A program made the translations under genes and the position numbers. From contig NZ_JAABRP010000007.1 of the NCBI RefSeq assembly GCF_011390875.1, positions 1 to 64,000 on the forward strand: 64,000 nt of DNA, read 5' to 3'. The notes beneath the pieces were generated by a model. The model saw nothing but the letters and a program-made list of their open reading frames with translations. It was not told where the DNA came from and made no database searches. Below are positions 44,023 through 53,768 of this stretch, in pieces. Source of the stretch: Thiocapsa sp. Its GTDB lineage: Bacteria; Pseudomonadota; Gammaproteobacteria; Chromatiales; Chromatiaceae. Numbering within the stretch: position 1 is the first letter of the stretch; every line of letters starts with the position of its first letter.

Positions 44023-44812
44023 GGGTGAGTCGTCTCAAGCGCGTTCGAATGGTAAGGCGCCGATCCTCGTCGATCAGTGGGGCGACCACAAGGTAAGGAT
44101 CATCAGCGACACGGACAGCCCTCCCAACCCCGGAGAATCGCCGCTTTCACATTGGTGATCGGAGTCGGTGGGAATCTTCATTCCTGATCTTGTTGCCGCG
44201 TTGCCTTCGGTCCGATTCGATACCTCGTCCGCAGAAGGCCCCGGCGGCTCCCTCCCGCGCGACCTCTCGGCCGCCTACCGCCGTCGACAACGCCGCCCGT
44301 ACATCGGGCTACCAGGATCACGTGCCCCTTCGTTACATTTGGTGTGTCATCGACAAGGGAGTTCCATATGACCAACCTGATCTCTGTCCATCGGGAATCC
44401 TCTTGGCCAAAGTCAAACCCCTGCTGCCTCGGCTGCAAGGCGGGCGCTGCATCCTACTCTGCAAGCCTGGCTGCGATCGCCTTCAGCACGCACTTGCGGC
44501 CAGCCAGATCGTCGATAATCGCGTCCAAACCATGCTCGTCTTGTTCGTGCCGTCGAGACACATTGGCCCGAACCCAATTGCCCGCCGGGACAATCTGTCT
44601 CGCCGCCCCGTGCTTCCTCTGAATCGAGGCCGACCGATCGGGATGCCTTGGGTCTCCTGACGTTCTTCCAAAACGCCTTCCGCTGGTCTCGACCGCCATC
44701 CGTTCATGCCTGCTTTCACGAGCGCAATCAGTAAGATCTGCTCCACTCAAACCCCTCTCTAGGAACGCCGCTCCGATCCCGCACGCAGCCCCCACGCGCC
44801 CCGATTTCCCTC

Positions 44813-44828
44813 TGGCATACCCGTTGCT
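44813..44828 (+). promoter_or_regulatory. Sigma54 promoter candidate (-24/-12) for the mip18-narGHJI operon
   Basis: TGGCATACCCGTTGCT: TGGCA / TTGCT with exact GG-N10-GC spacing, 115 bp before the 44943 start. Confidence 0.75.
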
Positions 44829-44942
44829 GAATGGCTCTGCGTACGAGCCCCTCAACCCGAGCAAAATGCTCGGAGACAACAGCAGAGACCGCAGCATCAA
44901 GACGCGCGGCCCTGACAACGGAGGATGAGGAGTGAAAAGAAC

Positions 44943-45809
44943 ATGATCAACGAGGAGTCGCAGCACGTGCGGGAGTTGCTCCGGGAGGTCAAGTATCCCG
45001 GCTTCTCGCGGGACATCGTTGCCTCGGGGTTTGTCGGGGACATCCTCGCCATCGGGCCGATGGTGGAAGTCGAGTTCAAGCCCGACACCCGCGACGAGAC
45101 CAAGGTGGCGACCATGGAGCGGCAGATTCGGGATGTGCTGCAACGCGCGGATTTTGCGGACGTGCAGATTCGTCGGATCGCGCCCTTCGTCCCGGATGTT
45201 CCGTTGCGCAGTGCCGAGGACCTCGCCAAGGAGCTTCGGAAGAAGCCCGAAGGCCCGAGCGCCGTGATGAGCCGGCTCATGACGCCGCTCCAGGCCGAGT
45301 ACCTCGAGGAGGGAGAGCTGCCGGAGCCGGATCTGCTCGCCATTGCGCTCGGTCGCCATGATGTCGCGCCCGCGGCCGGCTATCGGCCGGGCGGTCCGAA
45401 CCCGCTCAGCGGGCCGCGCGAATCCATCGACTACGACATCGGTATCCCCGTTCTGCAATGGGATATCGATCCGCACGACCCGCAAGCCAGGACCAGTCAA
45501 CACGAGATCAAGGTGGGCGATTGGGATTACCGCGTCTGGTGGCAGGCCCATCGCGACGGCGGGCTTCTCTATGTCTCCATGCAGGCGATGAAGGAGGACT
45601 GGGTCGACCACGACAACAATGCGGTCCCCCATCCGATCGGTCGATCCGAGGCGGTGAATCTCGTCTATGACGAGCGGCGCAACGCGGTGGTGGCCATCTA
45701 CGGCACGGTCCGTGACTTCCGCCCGTTTGTTAAGGCTTTCGGGCTGGCACATGCCAGCGAAACCGGTGCGCAAAGCGGATCGGAAACCCAAGAGGCAGAA
45801 CAGCAATGA
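44943..45809 (+). CDS. MIP18/DUF59-domain protein with unfamiliar C-terminal domain, paralog B; ATGA-coupled to narG
   Basis: VRELLREVKYPGFSRDIVASGFVGDI plus GRSEAVNLVYDERRNAVVAIYGTVRDFRPFVKAF. Confidence 0.88.
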   Translation: MINEESQHVRELLREVKYPGFSRDIVASGFVGDILAIGPMVEVEFKPDTRDETKVATMERQIRDVLQRADFADVQIRRIAPFVPDVPLRSAEDLAKELRKKPEGPSAVMSRLMTPLQAEYLEEGELPEPDLLAIALGRHDVAPAAGYRPGGPNPLSGPRESIDYDIGIPVLQWDIDPHDPQARTSQHEIKVGDWDYRVWWQAHRDGGLLYVSMQAMKEDWVDHDNNAVPHPIGRSEAVNLVYDERRNAVVAIYGTVRDFRPFVKAFGLAHASETGAQSGSETQEAEQQ

Positions 45810-48800
45810 GCAAGACCAAAGACGACGGCAACGGCAACGGTGGCTCCCGCTGGTTCCGCGAGCTCGACGAGCCGCGCAAATGGGAAGACTTCTATCGCCG
45901 CCGCTGGCAATACGACAAGTCGGTGCGCACGAGCCATAGCGTCAACTGCTCCGGCTCCTGCTCGTGGGAGGTCTTCGTCAAGAACGGCATGATCACCTGG
46001 GAGCTGCAGAAGACCGACTGGCCCCAGATCAACGACGAGACGCCGAACTACGAGCCGCGCGGCTGCCAGCGCGGGATCTCGGCGTCCTGGTATCCCTACA
46101 GCCCGGTCCGTCCGAAATATCCCTACGTCCGTGGTGTCCTGCTCGACTTTTGGAGGGCGGAGCGCGAAGCAGGCAAAGACCCGGTCGCCGCCTGGGCCGC
46201 CATCGTCGAAAATCCCGAGCGCTCCAAAGCCTATCGCAACGCCCGCGGCAAGGCCGGCTGGCGTCGCACGAGCTGGGACGAGGCGACCGAGATCATCGCC
46301 GCGGCCAAGGTCTACACCATCAAGGAGCACGGTGCCGACCACCTGGCCTCCTTCTCGCCGATCCCGGCCATGAGCATGGTGAGCTTCCTGTCCGGTCACC
46401 GCCTGTCGAACCTCCTCGGCGGGACCATGCTCAGCTTCTACGAGTGGTATCACGACCTGCCGCACATCATGCCGATGATCTGGGGCGACCAGACCGACGT
46501 GCATGAATCGGCCGACTGGTATCAGAGTGCCTATTGGATTGTGATGGGCTCGAACCTGCCGATGACCCGCACGGCGGATGCCCATTTTGCCTCCGAGCAC
46601 AAATACAACGGCGGCAAACTGGTTAATCTCTCGCCGGATTACTCCGATGTGACCAAGTTCGCAGACCTCTGGGTGCCTGTGCGCCCTGGAACGGACGCGG
46701 CTTTCATCCTCTCCTGTATTCACGTCATCCTGCAGGAGTTCCACGTCAATCGTCGCGCCGAGTACTTCCACGAGTATGTGGCGCAATACACCAATCTGCC
46801 CTTCCTGGTGATTCTGGACCAGGAGGGTGACCATTATGCGAGCGGCAGATTCCTGCGGGCGAGCGATCTCGCGGCCTATGCGAACGAAGAGCTGGCCGAT
46901 TGGAAGCTGCCTTGCTTCGACAAGCAGGGCGAGCTGCGTCTGCCGGGCGGGACGCTGGGCTTCCGCTGGGAGGAGAAGAACACCGGACGCTGGAATCTCA
47001 AAAACGAGGATGCGGTGACGGCCCAGCCGTTCGATCCGCTGCTCACACTCATGGACGGCGAGTTCGAGGAGGTCATTGTCGAGTACGCCGACTTCACGCA
47101 TACCTTCAACGTGGAGTTCGGCACCACGGCATTGCGGGGGGAGAAGGCCCAACTGAGCCTCAGAGGCGTCCCGAGCCGTGTGCTGACCAAGGCCGACGGC
47201 ACCAAGGTGCGTGTCGCGACGGCTTACGACCTCTTGTTGGCGCATTTCGGTGTCAATCGCGGTCTCTCGGGTCCCGGATACCCGAAAGACTATGACGACG
47301 CCACGCAGGCCTACACCCCGGCCTGGCAGGAGCAGGAGACCGGCGTGGATCGCAATCTCGCCATCCGTGTCGCTCGGGAATGGGCCGACACCGCGGAGAA
47401 GACGAAAGGCAAGTGCCTCTTCATCACCGGCTCGGGCATCCTGCACTGGTACCACGGCGGCTCGTTGACCTATCGCTCCGAGGCCGTCATGGGCATCCTG
47501 ACAGGTTGCCAAGGTCGCAACGGCGGCGGCTTTGCGCACTATGTCGGCACCGAGAAGATCCGCAATGTCGCCGCCATCGGGACGATCGGCAATGCGGTGG
47601 ATTGGGGCAATGTCGGGCGGCAGCAAAACTCCACATCCTACTTCTATTTCCATACGGATCAATGGCGCTACGACGGCATGAGCCTCGACCCCTTGTGGGC
47701 CCCGCGCGCCAAGGAGATGCCGGCGAAGGCCAACCATGCGGCCGATATGAACGCCGTTGCGGTCCGCAACGGTTGGCTGCCCTTCTTCCCGCAGTTCGAC
47801 GAGCGCAACCCGCTGGATGTCATGAAGGATGCGCGCAAGGCCGGCTGCGAGAGCCTCGAGGAGGTGAAGACCTGGGTCGCGCAGCAGTTCAAGGAGCGCA
47901 AGCTCAAGTTCGCGCTGCCGAATGTCGACGCCCCGAAGAACCATCCCAAGGTGCTCTGGATCTATCGCGGAAACCTCATCGGCACCAGCATGCGCGGCCA
48001 TGAGCTCAACCTCAAGCACATGCTGGGGACGCACCACAATGTGCTCGGCGGCGAGGGTCGCGCCAAGGACATGGTGAAGGAGATCGATTGGAGCGGCGAT
48101 GCCCCGCTCGGGAAGCTGGATCTCATCTACAACGTCAACCTGCGAATGGACTCCTCCGCCAACTATTCGGACATCGTGCTGCCGACGGCGCACTGGTACG
48201 AGAAGTTCGACCTCACCTGCACGGATCTGCATTCCTTTTTGCATCCATTCACGCCGGCACACGATCCGGCCTACGAGTCCAAGCACGACTGGGAGGCCTT
48301 CAGGCTGGTCGCCGAGAAGATCAGCGAGTTGGCCAAGACCCACCTGCCGGATCCGGTCGAAGACCTGGTCATGACGGCGCTCAACACGGACACCCGCGAC
48401 GAGCTGGCGCAGCCCATGGGCGAGCTGCGCGACTGGTGGACGGGGGAGAGCGAGCCGATCCCCGGCAAGACCTTCCCGAACGTCAGTGTCGTGAAGCGCG
48501 ACTACACCAAGATCCACGACATGTACACCACCCTGGGGCCGGCGGTCACCAAACCGAACGGATACGGTGCCAAGGGGATCCGCGGCGATCTCGCCGAGGC
48601 CTACGAGCAAATGAAGGAGAGTTATCTGGTCGGGGAGAAGGACGGTCGGCCGAACATGGAGACGGCGGCGAAGGTCTGCGAGGTGATCTTGCGCATCTCG
48701 CCCGAAAGCGACGGCGAGCTGTCCTATCAGATGTTCAAGAAACTCGAGGAGCGTTGCGGCGTGCCGCTCGCGCATATCGTCGAGCACGAGCGGGAGACCG

Positions 48801-49585
48801 CCTACCACTATCCCGACCTCATCTCTCAGCCGAGGCGGGCTTTGACCTCGCCGCATTGGTCCGCGATCGAGACGAAGGGTCGAACCTATTCGCCCTGGAC
48901 ATTGAACATCGAGGCACTCAAACCCTTCCACACGCTGACCGGACGACAGGAGATCTATTACGACCATCGCATGTTCCGCGATCTGGGCGAGGACTTCCCG
49001 GTCTATAAGCCGCCGGTAGACATGGTGTCGATCGGAGACGTGGCCCAGAAGGACATCGAGATGAAGGGGGCAAAGCTGTTCCGCTTCATCACGCCGCACC
49101 AGAAATGGGGCATTCACAGCATGTTCGGCGATTCATGGCAGATGCAGAACATGTTCCGCGGCGGGCCGACGGTCTGGATCAACGACGACGACGCGCGCGA
49201 TATCGGGGTCAAGGACAACGACTGGGTGGAGATCTTCAACGAGAACGGGATCCAGGTGGCCCGCGCTGTGGTGAGTCATACGGTGCCCCGCGATATGTCG
49301 ATCGTCTATCACCAGACCGAGCGTCATGTGAACGTGCCCTTCTCGTCGTTGGCCAGGGAGCGTGGTTCCAGCGATCTGCGCGGCGGCAACAACAACGCCA
49401 CCACCCGCATCATGATGAACCCCGCGACGATGGTGGGCGGTTATGCCAATTGGACCTATTGGCTCAATTACCAAGGGACCAGTCCGTCGGAGCGCGATTG
49501 TGTGGTGCTTATCCGCAAGAAACCGATGGAGTCGCGCGGTCGCAAGGTTATCTACCAAGAGTCACAGCTCAGCGTCGGGGCATAA
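45806..49585 (+). CDS. narG: Membrane-bound nitrate reductase / nitrite oxidoreductase alpha subunit (cytoplasmic type)
   Basis: 1259 aa; HSVNCSGSCSWEVFVKNG, NYEPRGCQRGISASWYPYSPVRPKYPYVRGVLLDFWR, FSPIPAMSMVSF, no twin-Arg signal. Confidence 0.93.
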   Translation: MSKTKDDGNGNGGSRWFRELDEPRKWEDFYRRRWQYDKSVRTSHSVNCSGSCSWEVFVKNGMITWELQKTDWPQINDETPNYEPRGCQRGISASWYPYSPVRPKYPYVRGVLLDFWRAEREAGKDPVAAWAAIVENPERSKAYRNARGKAGWRRTSWDEATEIIAAAKVYTIKEHGADHLASFSPIPAMSMVSFLSGHRLSNLLGGTMLSFYEWYHDLPHIMPMIWGDQTDVHESADWYQSAYWIVMGSNLPMTRTADAHFASEHKYNGGKLVNLSPDYSDVTKFADLWVPVRPGTDAAFILSCIHVILQEFHVNRRAEYFHEYVAQYTNLPFLVILDQEGDHYASGRFLRASDLAAYANEELADWKLPCFDKQGELRLPGGTLGFRWEEKNTGRWNLKNEDAVTAQPFDPLLTLMDGEFEEVIVEYADFTHTFNVEFGTTALRGEKAQLSLRGVPSRVLTKADGTKVRVATAYDLLLAHFGVNRGLSGPGYPKDYDDATQAYTPAWQEQETGVDRNLAIRVAREWADTAEKTKGKCLFITGSGILHWYHGGSLTYRSEAVMGILTGCQGRNGGGFAHYVGTEKIRNVAAIGTIGNAVDWGNVGRQQNSTSYFYFHTDQWRYDGMSLDPLWAPRAKEMPAKANHAADMNAVAVRNGWLPFFPQFDERNPLDVMKDARKAGCESLEEVKTWVAQQFKERKLKFALPNVDAPKNHPKVLWIYRGNLIGTSMRGHELNLKHMLGTHHNVLGGEGRAKDMVKEIDWSGDAPLGKLDLIYNVNLRMDSSANYSDIVLPTAHWYEKFDLTCTDLHSFLHPFTPAHDPAYESKHDWEAFRLVAEKISELAKTHLPDPVEDLVMTALNTDTRDELAQPMGELRDWWTGESEPIPGKTFPNVSVVKRDYTKIHDMYTTLGPAVTKPNGYGAKGIRGDLAEAYEQMKESYLVGEKDGRPNMETAAKVCEVILRISPESDGELSYQMFKKLEERCGVPLAHIVEHERETAYHYPDLISQPRRALTSPHWSAIETKGRTYSPWTLNIEALKPFHTLTGRQEIYYDHRMFRDLGEDFPVYKPPVDMVSIGDVAQKDIEMKGAKLFRFITPHQKWGIHSMFGDSWQMQNMFRGGPTVWINDDDARDIGVKDNDWVEIFNENGIQVARAVVSHTVPRDMSIVYHQTERHVNVPFSSLARERGSSDLRGGNNNATTRIMMNPATMVGGYANWTYWLNYQGTSPSERDCVVLIRKKPMESRGRKVIYQESQLSVGA

Positions 49586-49588
49586 ATC

Positions 49589-51136
49589 ATGCGTATCAAG
49601 CAACAGATGGGTATCGTCTTCAACCTGGATAAGTGTCTGGGTTGTCAAACCTGCACCATTGCGTGCAAGAACGTGTGGACCAACCGTGAAGGCGCGGAAT
49701 ACATGTTCTGGAACAACGTAGAGACCAAACCAGGCGCGGGCTATCCCAAGCAATGGGAGAACCAGGAGAAGTACCGCGGCGGTTGGAAGGAGGATCCGGG
49801 TGCGGACGCGCCCAAGCTGAATCAAGCCTCGCGGTTCTGGGAGATGATTAGTCTCTTCTACAACCCGGTCTTGCCCCAAATGGATGACTATTACGGCAAG
49901 GGGCCCTTTACCTTCACCTACGAGGATCTGCATTCGGAGCAGCCGACCAAGTATTCCCAACCGGTCGCACGCCCCAAGTCGCAGATCACGGGCGAAGAGG
50001 ACATCGAGCTGACCTACGGCGTGAATTGGGAGGACAACGGCGCCGGCACTCATGAAGAGGGCACGGGCAAGCTCGACTACAACTTCATGGATATGACGCC
50101 GGCGGCGCGGCAGGCGCTGCTGAAGTTCGAAAACTCCTTCATGATGTATCTGCCGCGCATCTGCAATCACTGCCTGAATCCCGCGTGTGTCGGTTCCTGC
50201 CCGTCGGGAGCGAACTACAAGCGCGAAGAGGACGGTGTGGTCCTGATCGATCAGGATCGTTGCCGGGGTTGGCGCTATTGCGTCTCGGGTTGCCCTTACA
50301 AGAAGACCTATTACAACTGGCGCACCGGTAAGTCGGAGAAATGCATCCTCTGCTTCCCGCGTCTCGAAACCGGCCAGCCGCCCATGTGCTTCCAGGCGTG
50401 CGTGGGTCGTATCCGCTATCTCGGTCCGCTGCTCTACGATTTGGACCGCGTCGCCGAGACGGCGAATGCCCCCGAGCACGAGCTGGTGGATCGGCATCGC
50501 GACATCATCTTGGACCCCTTCGATCCGGAGATCATTGCCGAGGCCAAGCGTCAAGGCATCTCGGACAACTGGCTGGAGGCATGCCGCCGCTCGCCGGTCT
50601 ACAAGATGGTGAAGGAATGGGAGATTGCACTGCCGCTGCATCCGGAGTTCCGTACGCTGCCGAGTCTCTTCTATATCCCGCCGGAGAGTCCCGTACAGAC
50701 GGCCAAACCGAATGACCGGGGCACGCTGGATATGGTGGACGGCGGCACGGTATTGCCGGATCTGAAGGAGTTCCGGATCCCGATCGAGTATCTGGCGCGT
50801 CTGCTGGCCGCCGGGAATACGAAGCTCGTGGAGACGGCCCTGCTGCGTCAGCTTGCGTTGCGTGAGTTCCGTCGGCTGGAGCGTGTGGAGGGTCGCACCG
50901 ACGATTCCGTCTTGAAGGCAGTGGGACTGACGATCGCACAAGCACGGCATATGCATCGCCTGCTTTCGCTCGCGCACTTCCACGAGCGGTTCGTCATCGC
51001 GACCTCGCGTACGGAGGACACGGACAACGCGCCCTATCTGGAACGCGGGTTCACCGGTTATGACCTGCTCGCGCCCGAGCAGAGTCCGAAGCGGCGCACG
51101 TCCTTCCACGGCAACAAGATGGGTGTGGGGAGCTGA
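49589..51136 (+). CDS. narH: Nitrate reductase / nitrite oxidoreductase beta (FeS) subunit
   Basis: CLGCQTCTIACKNVWTNREGAEYMFWNNVETKPG, CNHCLNPACVGSCPSGA, CRGWRYCVSGCPYKKTYYNW. Confidence 0.96.
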   Translation: MRIKQQMGIVFNLDKCLGCQTCTIACKNVWTNREGAEYMFWNNVETKPGAGYPKQWENQEKYRGGWKEDPGADAPKLNQASRFWEMISLFYNPVLPQMDDYYGKGPFTFTYEDLHSEQPTKYSQPVARPKSQITGEEDIELTYGVNWEDNGAGTHEEGTGKLDYNFMDMTPAARQALLKFENSFMMYLPRICNHCLNPACVGSCPSGANYKREEDGVVLIDQDRCRGWRYCVSGCPYKKTYYNWRTGKSEKCILCFPRLETGQPPMCFQACVGRIRYLGPLLYDLDRVAETANAPEHELVDRHRDIILDPFDPEIIAEAKRQGISDNWLEACRRSPVYKMVKEWEIALPLHPEFRTLPSLFYIPPESPVQTAKPNDRGTLDMVDGGTVLPDLKEFRIPIEYLARLLAAGNTKLVETALLRQLALREFRRLERVEGRTDDSVLKAVGLTIAQARHMHRLLSLAHFHERFVIATSRTEDTDNAPYLERGFTGYDLLAPEQSPKRRTSFHGNKMGVGS

Positions 51137-51138
51137 CC

Positions 51139-51888
51139 ATGAGTGCAATCCAATCGACCGAAGCCTTCGTATCGGGTCCGGGTTCGTCCGGACAGGTCTC
51201 GACGGGGTCGGCCGGCTGGGATCTCGGGGCCATGTACGGGTTGATCGCAGAGCTTCTGCTCAACCCGGCCGTTCGGGACGCCGGACGGGTGGAGCGTGAC
51301 CTCCAGGCCATCCCGGAGACGCCGATGCGCGAGTGCATCGAGCGATTCCTGGCATCCCCGGCCGCGCACAACGTCGATGAATACACTGCAACCCTGGAGC
51401 TGACGCCCCCCTGTCCGCTCTATCTGGGCGCGCACATGTACGAGGAGCCCAACTCGTGCCGGGGCGCCGGTGCCTGCGGGCGCAATCAATACATGATCGA
51501 GCTCAAGGCCACCTACGAACACTTCGGGTTCGACCTGGCCATTACCGAGCTGCCGGATTTTCTGCCGGTCATGATCGAGTTCCTGGCGGTGAGCAGCGCG
51601 CATCCGGAACGTGACGGTATCGGGCTGCGACGACGTTTCGTCGATCAGTACCTGCAGCCCGGCATCCCGGCGATGCGCAAGGCGCTGCAGAAATACGAGA
51701 GCGTCTACGACCTCCTGATGGAAGCACTTGAGTTTGTGGCAGAGGAGGACATGGAGCGTCTCGCCGACGATCCCGTCTGGCTTGCGCCGGAGGTTCAAGC
51801 GACGATCCCGGTGCGCAAGGGGACCTCCTCGACACCGGGCCTCTCGCCATCTCCTGATAACTCCACAGCCGGTTGGTACAGCCAATGA
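51139..51888 (+). CDS. narJ: NarJ-like molybdoenzyme assembly chaperone
   Basis: Position between narH and narI; helical; PDFLPVMIEFLA motif; ATGA overlap with narI. Confidence 0.85.
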   Translation: MSAIQSTEAFVSGPGSSGQVSTGSAGWDLGAMYGLIAELLLNPAVRDAGRVERDLQAIPETPMRECIERFLASPAAHNVDEYTATLELTPPCPLYLGAHMYEEPNSCRGAGACGRNQYMIELKATYEHFGFDLAITELPDFLPVMIEFLAVSSAHPERDGIGLRRRFVDQYLQPGIPAMRKALQKYESVYDLLMEALEFVAEEDMERLADDPVWLAPEVQATIPVRKGTSSTPGLSPSPDNSTAGWYSQ

Positions 51889-53420
51889 GCAACTTTCTCT
51901 TTTCGAGTTACGTCATTTGGGGTGTCTTCCCCTATGTGGCACTGACGCTGTTCTTCGTCGTGCCCTTCATTCGCATGGTCTATCGGCCGTTCGGAATGTC
52001 GACGCGGGCCAGCGGCATCTTCGTGGGCCGCGATATCCTCGGACTTGCGGTTCACTTGCTGCACTGGGGTATCTTCCTGGTCTTCTTCGGTCATCTCGCC
52101 GGATTGATCGGCGGGATGCTGGGGTGGGGGAGCTGGGTCGGCGCCTTTTTCTGGATGGCCACGCTCGGCGGTTTGGTCGCCATTGTCGGGTCGGTGATGG
52201 CGCTGATCCGGCGGACACTGGTTCCCGAAATGCGTGCAATGAGCCAGCCCGATGATTACATCGTGCACTTCTTTCTCATCGCGATCCTGGGCGTCGCCAT
52301 CTATCAAGCGTTGGGGGATCGTATCTGGGGCGTTTCCTATACCGCAGCTCCCTGGTTTGCCAGTCTTTGGCGGCTCTCGCCCCAACCGGAACTGATGGCA
52401 TCGGCGCCGTTGTTGTCGAAAATCCATATCCTGCTTGCATTCGCCTTCGCGGCTTATTTCCCTTTCACGAAGTTGATCCATGCCTGGACGCTTCCGGTCA
52501 ATTATCTCGTGCGGCCCTATCAAGTCTTGCGCACGACAGCGAAGAAATTCCAGAACGGCTGGGTGTTGGGGTGTTGGGAATTCAAAGGCGTCACCGACAA
52601 ATCCTATATGACCTATTTGACCGCCGGCGTTGTCGGGGTCTTGGTTCTCATCGCCTTCGTGCTGCCCAGCCCCAAAGGAGATGGCCTGGTTCAAACCGCC
52701 CATGCCGCGATCACGACGGAGTCGAAGGGTCCGGACTCGAGTCAGGCGCAGGAGGTGCTCGAAGGCTATCCGCTCTATGTCAGCCAATGTGCCCGCTGTC
52801 ATGGACTGGAAGGTCAGGGTGACGGCCCCGGATCCAAATCGCCGACCTTTACCGCGCTTCCGAGAGATTTGACCGAGGGGCATTTCCAGTTCATCTCGAC
52901 ATCGAACGGTGTTGCGTCGAGCGAGGATCTTCGTCACGCCATCATTCATGGGCTCACCGGTTCGGGAATGCCGGGTTTCGCGGCGCTTTCCGATCGGCAA
53001 ATCGAATCGCTGGTGCAAACCGTCGAACACTTCTGGAAAGATCGCCCGACACCCGGCGAGCCCATCGCTGTTCCTGCGAGGCCGGCTCCCACAGTGGCGA
53101 TGATCAAGGAAGGCAAGGAGCTCTACTCCGGCATGTGCTCGGTCTGTCACGGACCGACCGGCGCCGGGGACGGCGTTCTGACGGCGCTCAGGACGGACGC
53201 GGCGGGTCGCCCCGTACCGACACGCAATCTGCGCACCGAGCCGCTCAAGGGTGGGTCGAGTGAAACGCAGCTCTACTACCGCATCGCCGCGGGACTGCCG
53301 AGAAACAAGGATGAATGGCTGATGCCCGCCTATGCAAACCTCGGCCCGGACAAGATCTGGTCGCTCATTACCTACCTGGAATCGGAGGTCTTTCCGCAAC
53401 GGCAGGTTGCCCGACGCTGA
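51885..53420 (+). CDS. narI: NarI-like cytochrome b (gamma) subunit fused to two c-type heme motifs
   Basis: HWGIFLVFFGH and H-N17-H (HILLAFAFAAYFPFTKLIH) heme b ligand spacings; extra TM; CARCH and CSVCH. Confidence 0.92.
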   Translation: MSNFLFSSYVIWGVFPYVALTLFFVVPFIRMVYRPFGMSTRASGIFVGRDILGLAVHLLHWGIFLVFFGHLAGLIGGMLGWGSWVGAFFWMATLGGLVAIVGSVMALIRRTLVPEMRAMSQPDDYIVHFFLIAILGVAIYQALGDRIWGVSYTAAPWFASLWRLSPQPELMASAPLLSKIHILLAFAFAAYFPFTKLIHAWTLPVNYLVRPYQVLRTTAKKFQNGWVLGCWEFKGVTDKSYMTYLTAGVVGVLVLIAFVLPSPKGDGLVQTAHAAITTESKGPDSSQAQEVLEGYPLYVSQCARCHGLEGQGDGPGSKSPTFTALPRDLTEGHFQFISTSNGVASSEDLRHAIIHGLTGSGMPGFAALSDRQIESLVQTVEHFWKDRPTPGEPIAVPARPAPTVAMIKEGKELYSGMCSVCHGPTGAGDGVLTALRTDAAGRPVPTRNLRTEPLKGGSSETQLYYRIAAGLPRNKDEWLMPAYANLGPDKIWSLITYLESEVFPQRQVARR

Positions 53421-53495
53421 TCGGCCCGGACCGGACCGGACTCGCGGGGTCCAACTCCGGAGGGCGCACCTGGACCGAGCATGTGTGGGTTCAGA

Positions 53496-53585
53496 CCCCT
53501 CCCCAGCCCTCCCACGCAAGAGCGGAGGGAGTATCTCGACAAGGAGTCCGAGACCCCTCACCTTGCGGGAGGGCTGGGGGGGGCT
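53496..53585. repeat. Large inverted repeat downstream of narI
   Basis: CCCCAGCCCTCCCACGCAAG ... CTTGCGGGAGGGCTGGGG. Confidence 0.75.
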
Positions 53586-53768
53586 GAACTGCGACGTAGG
53601 TCTAAAGATCGCAACGAAAAGCAAGATGACGTGACGATCGGGTGTTTCAGTGCGTGGTCGAGTCACGCGGCTGCCCAACTCGACGGAGACCTTTTCGATC
53701 CTCTACGGCTTCGCGATTCCGATCCCCGAATTGAGCTTCAATGACCGACCCGAGGCATCAACGCAACG

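Noticed and set aside
44160-44740. Several short ORFs between the lipoprotein and the sigma54 promoter
   Set aside because: No recognisable domain or convincing ribosome-binding site; treated as intergenic.
45698-49117. 1139-aa minus-strand ORF antisense to narG
   Set aside because: Low-complexity His/Arg/Val-rich shadow ORF of a GC-rich gene; narG on the plus strand is unambiguous.
51795-53678. 627-aa minus ORF opposite narI
   Set aside because: Shadow ORF; composition atypical and no domain.
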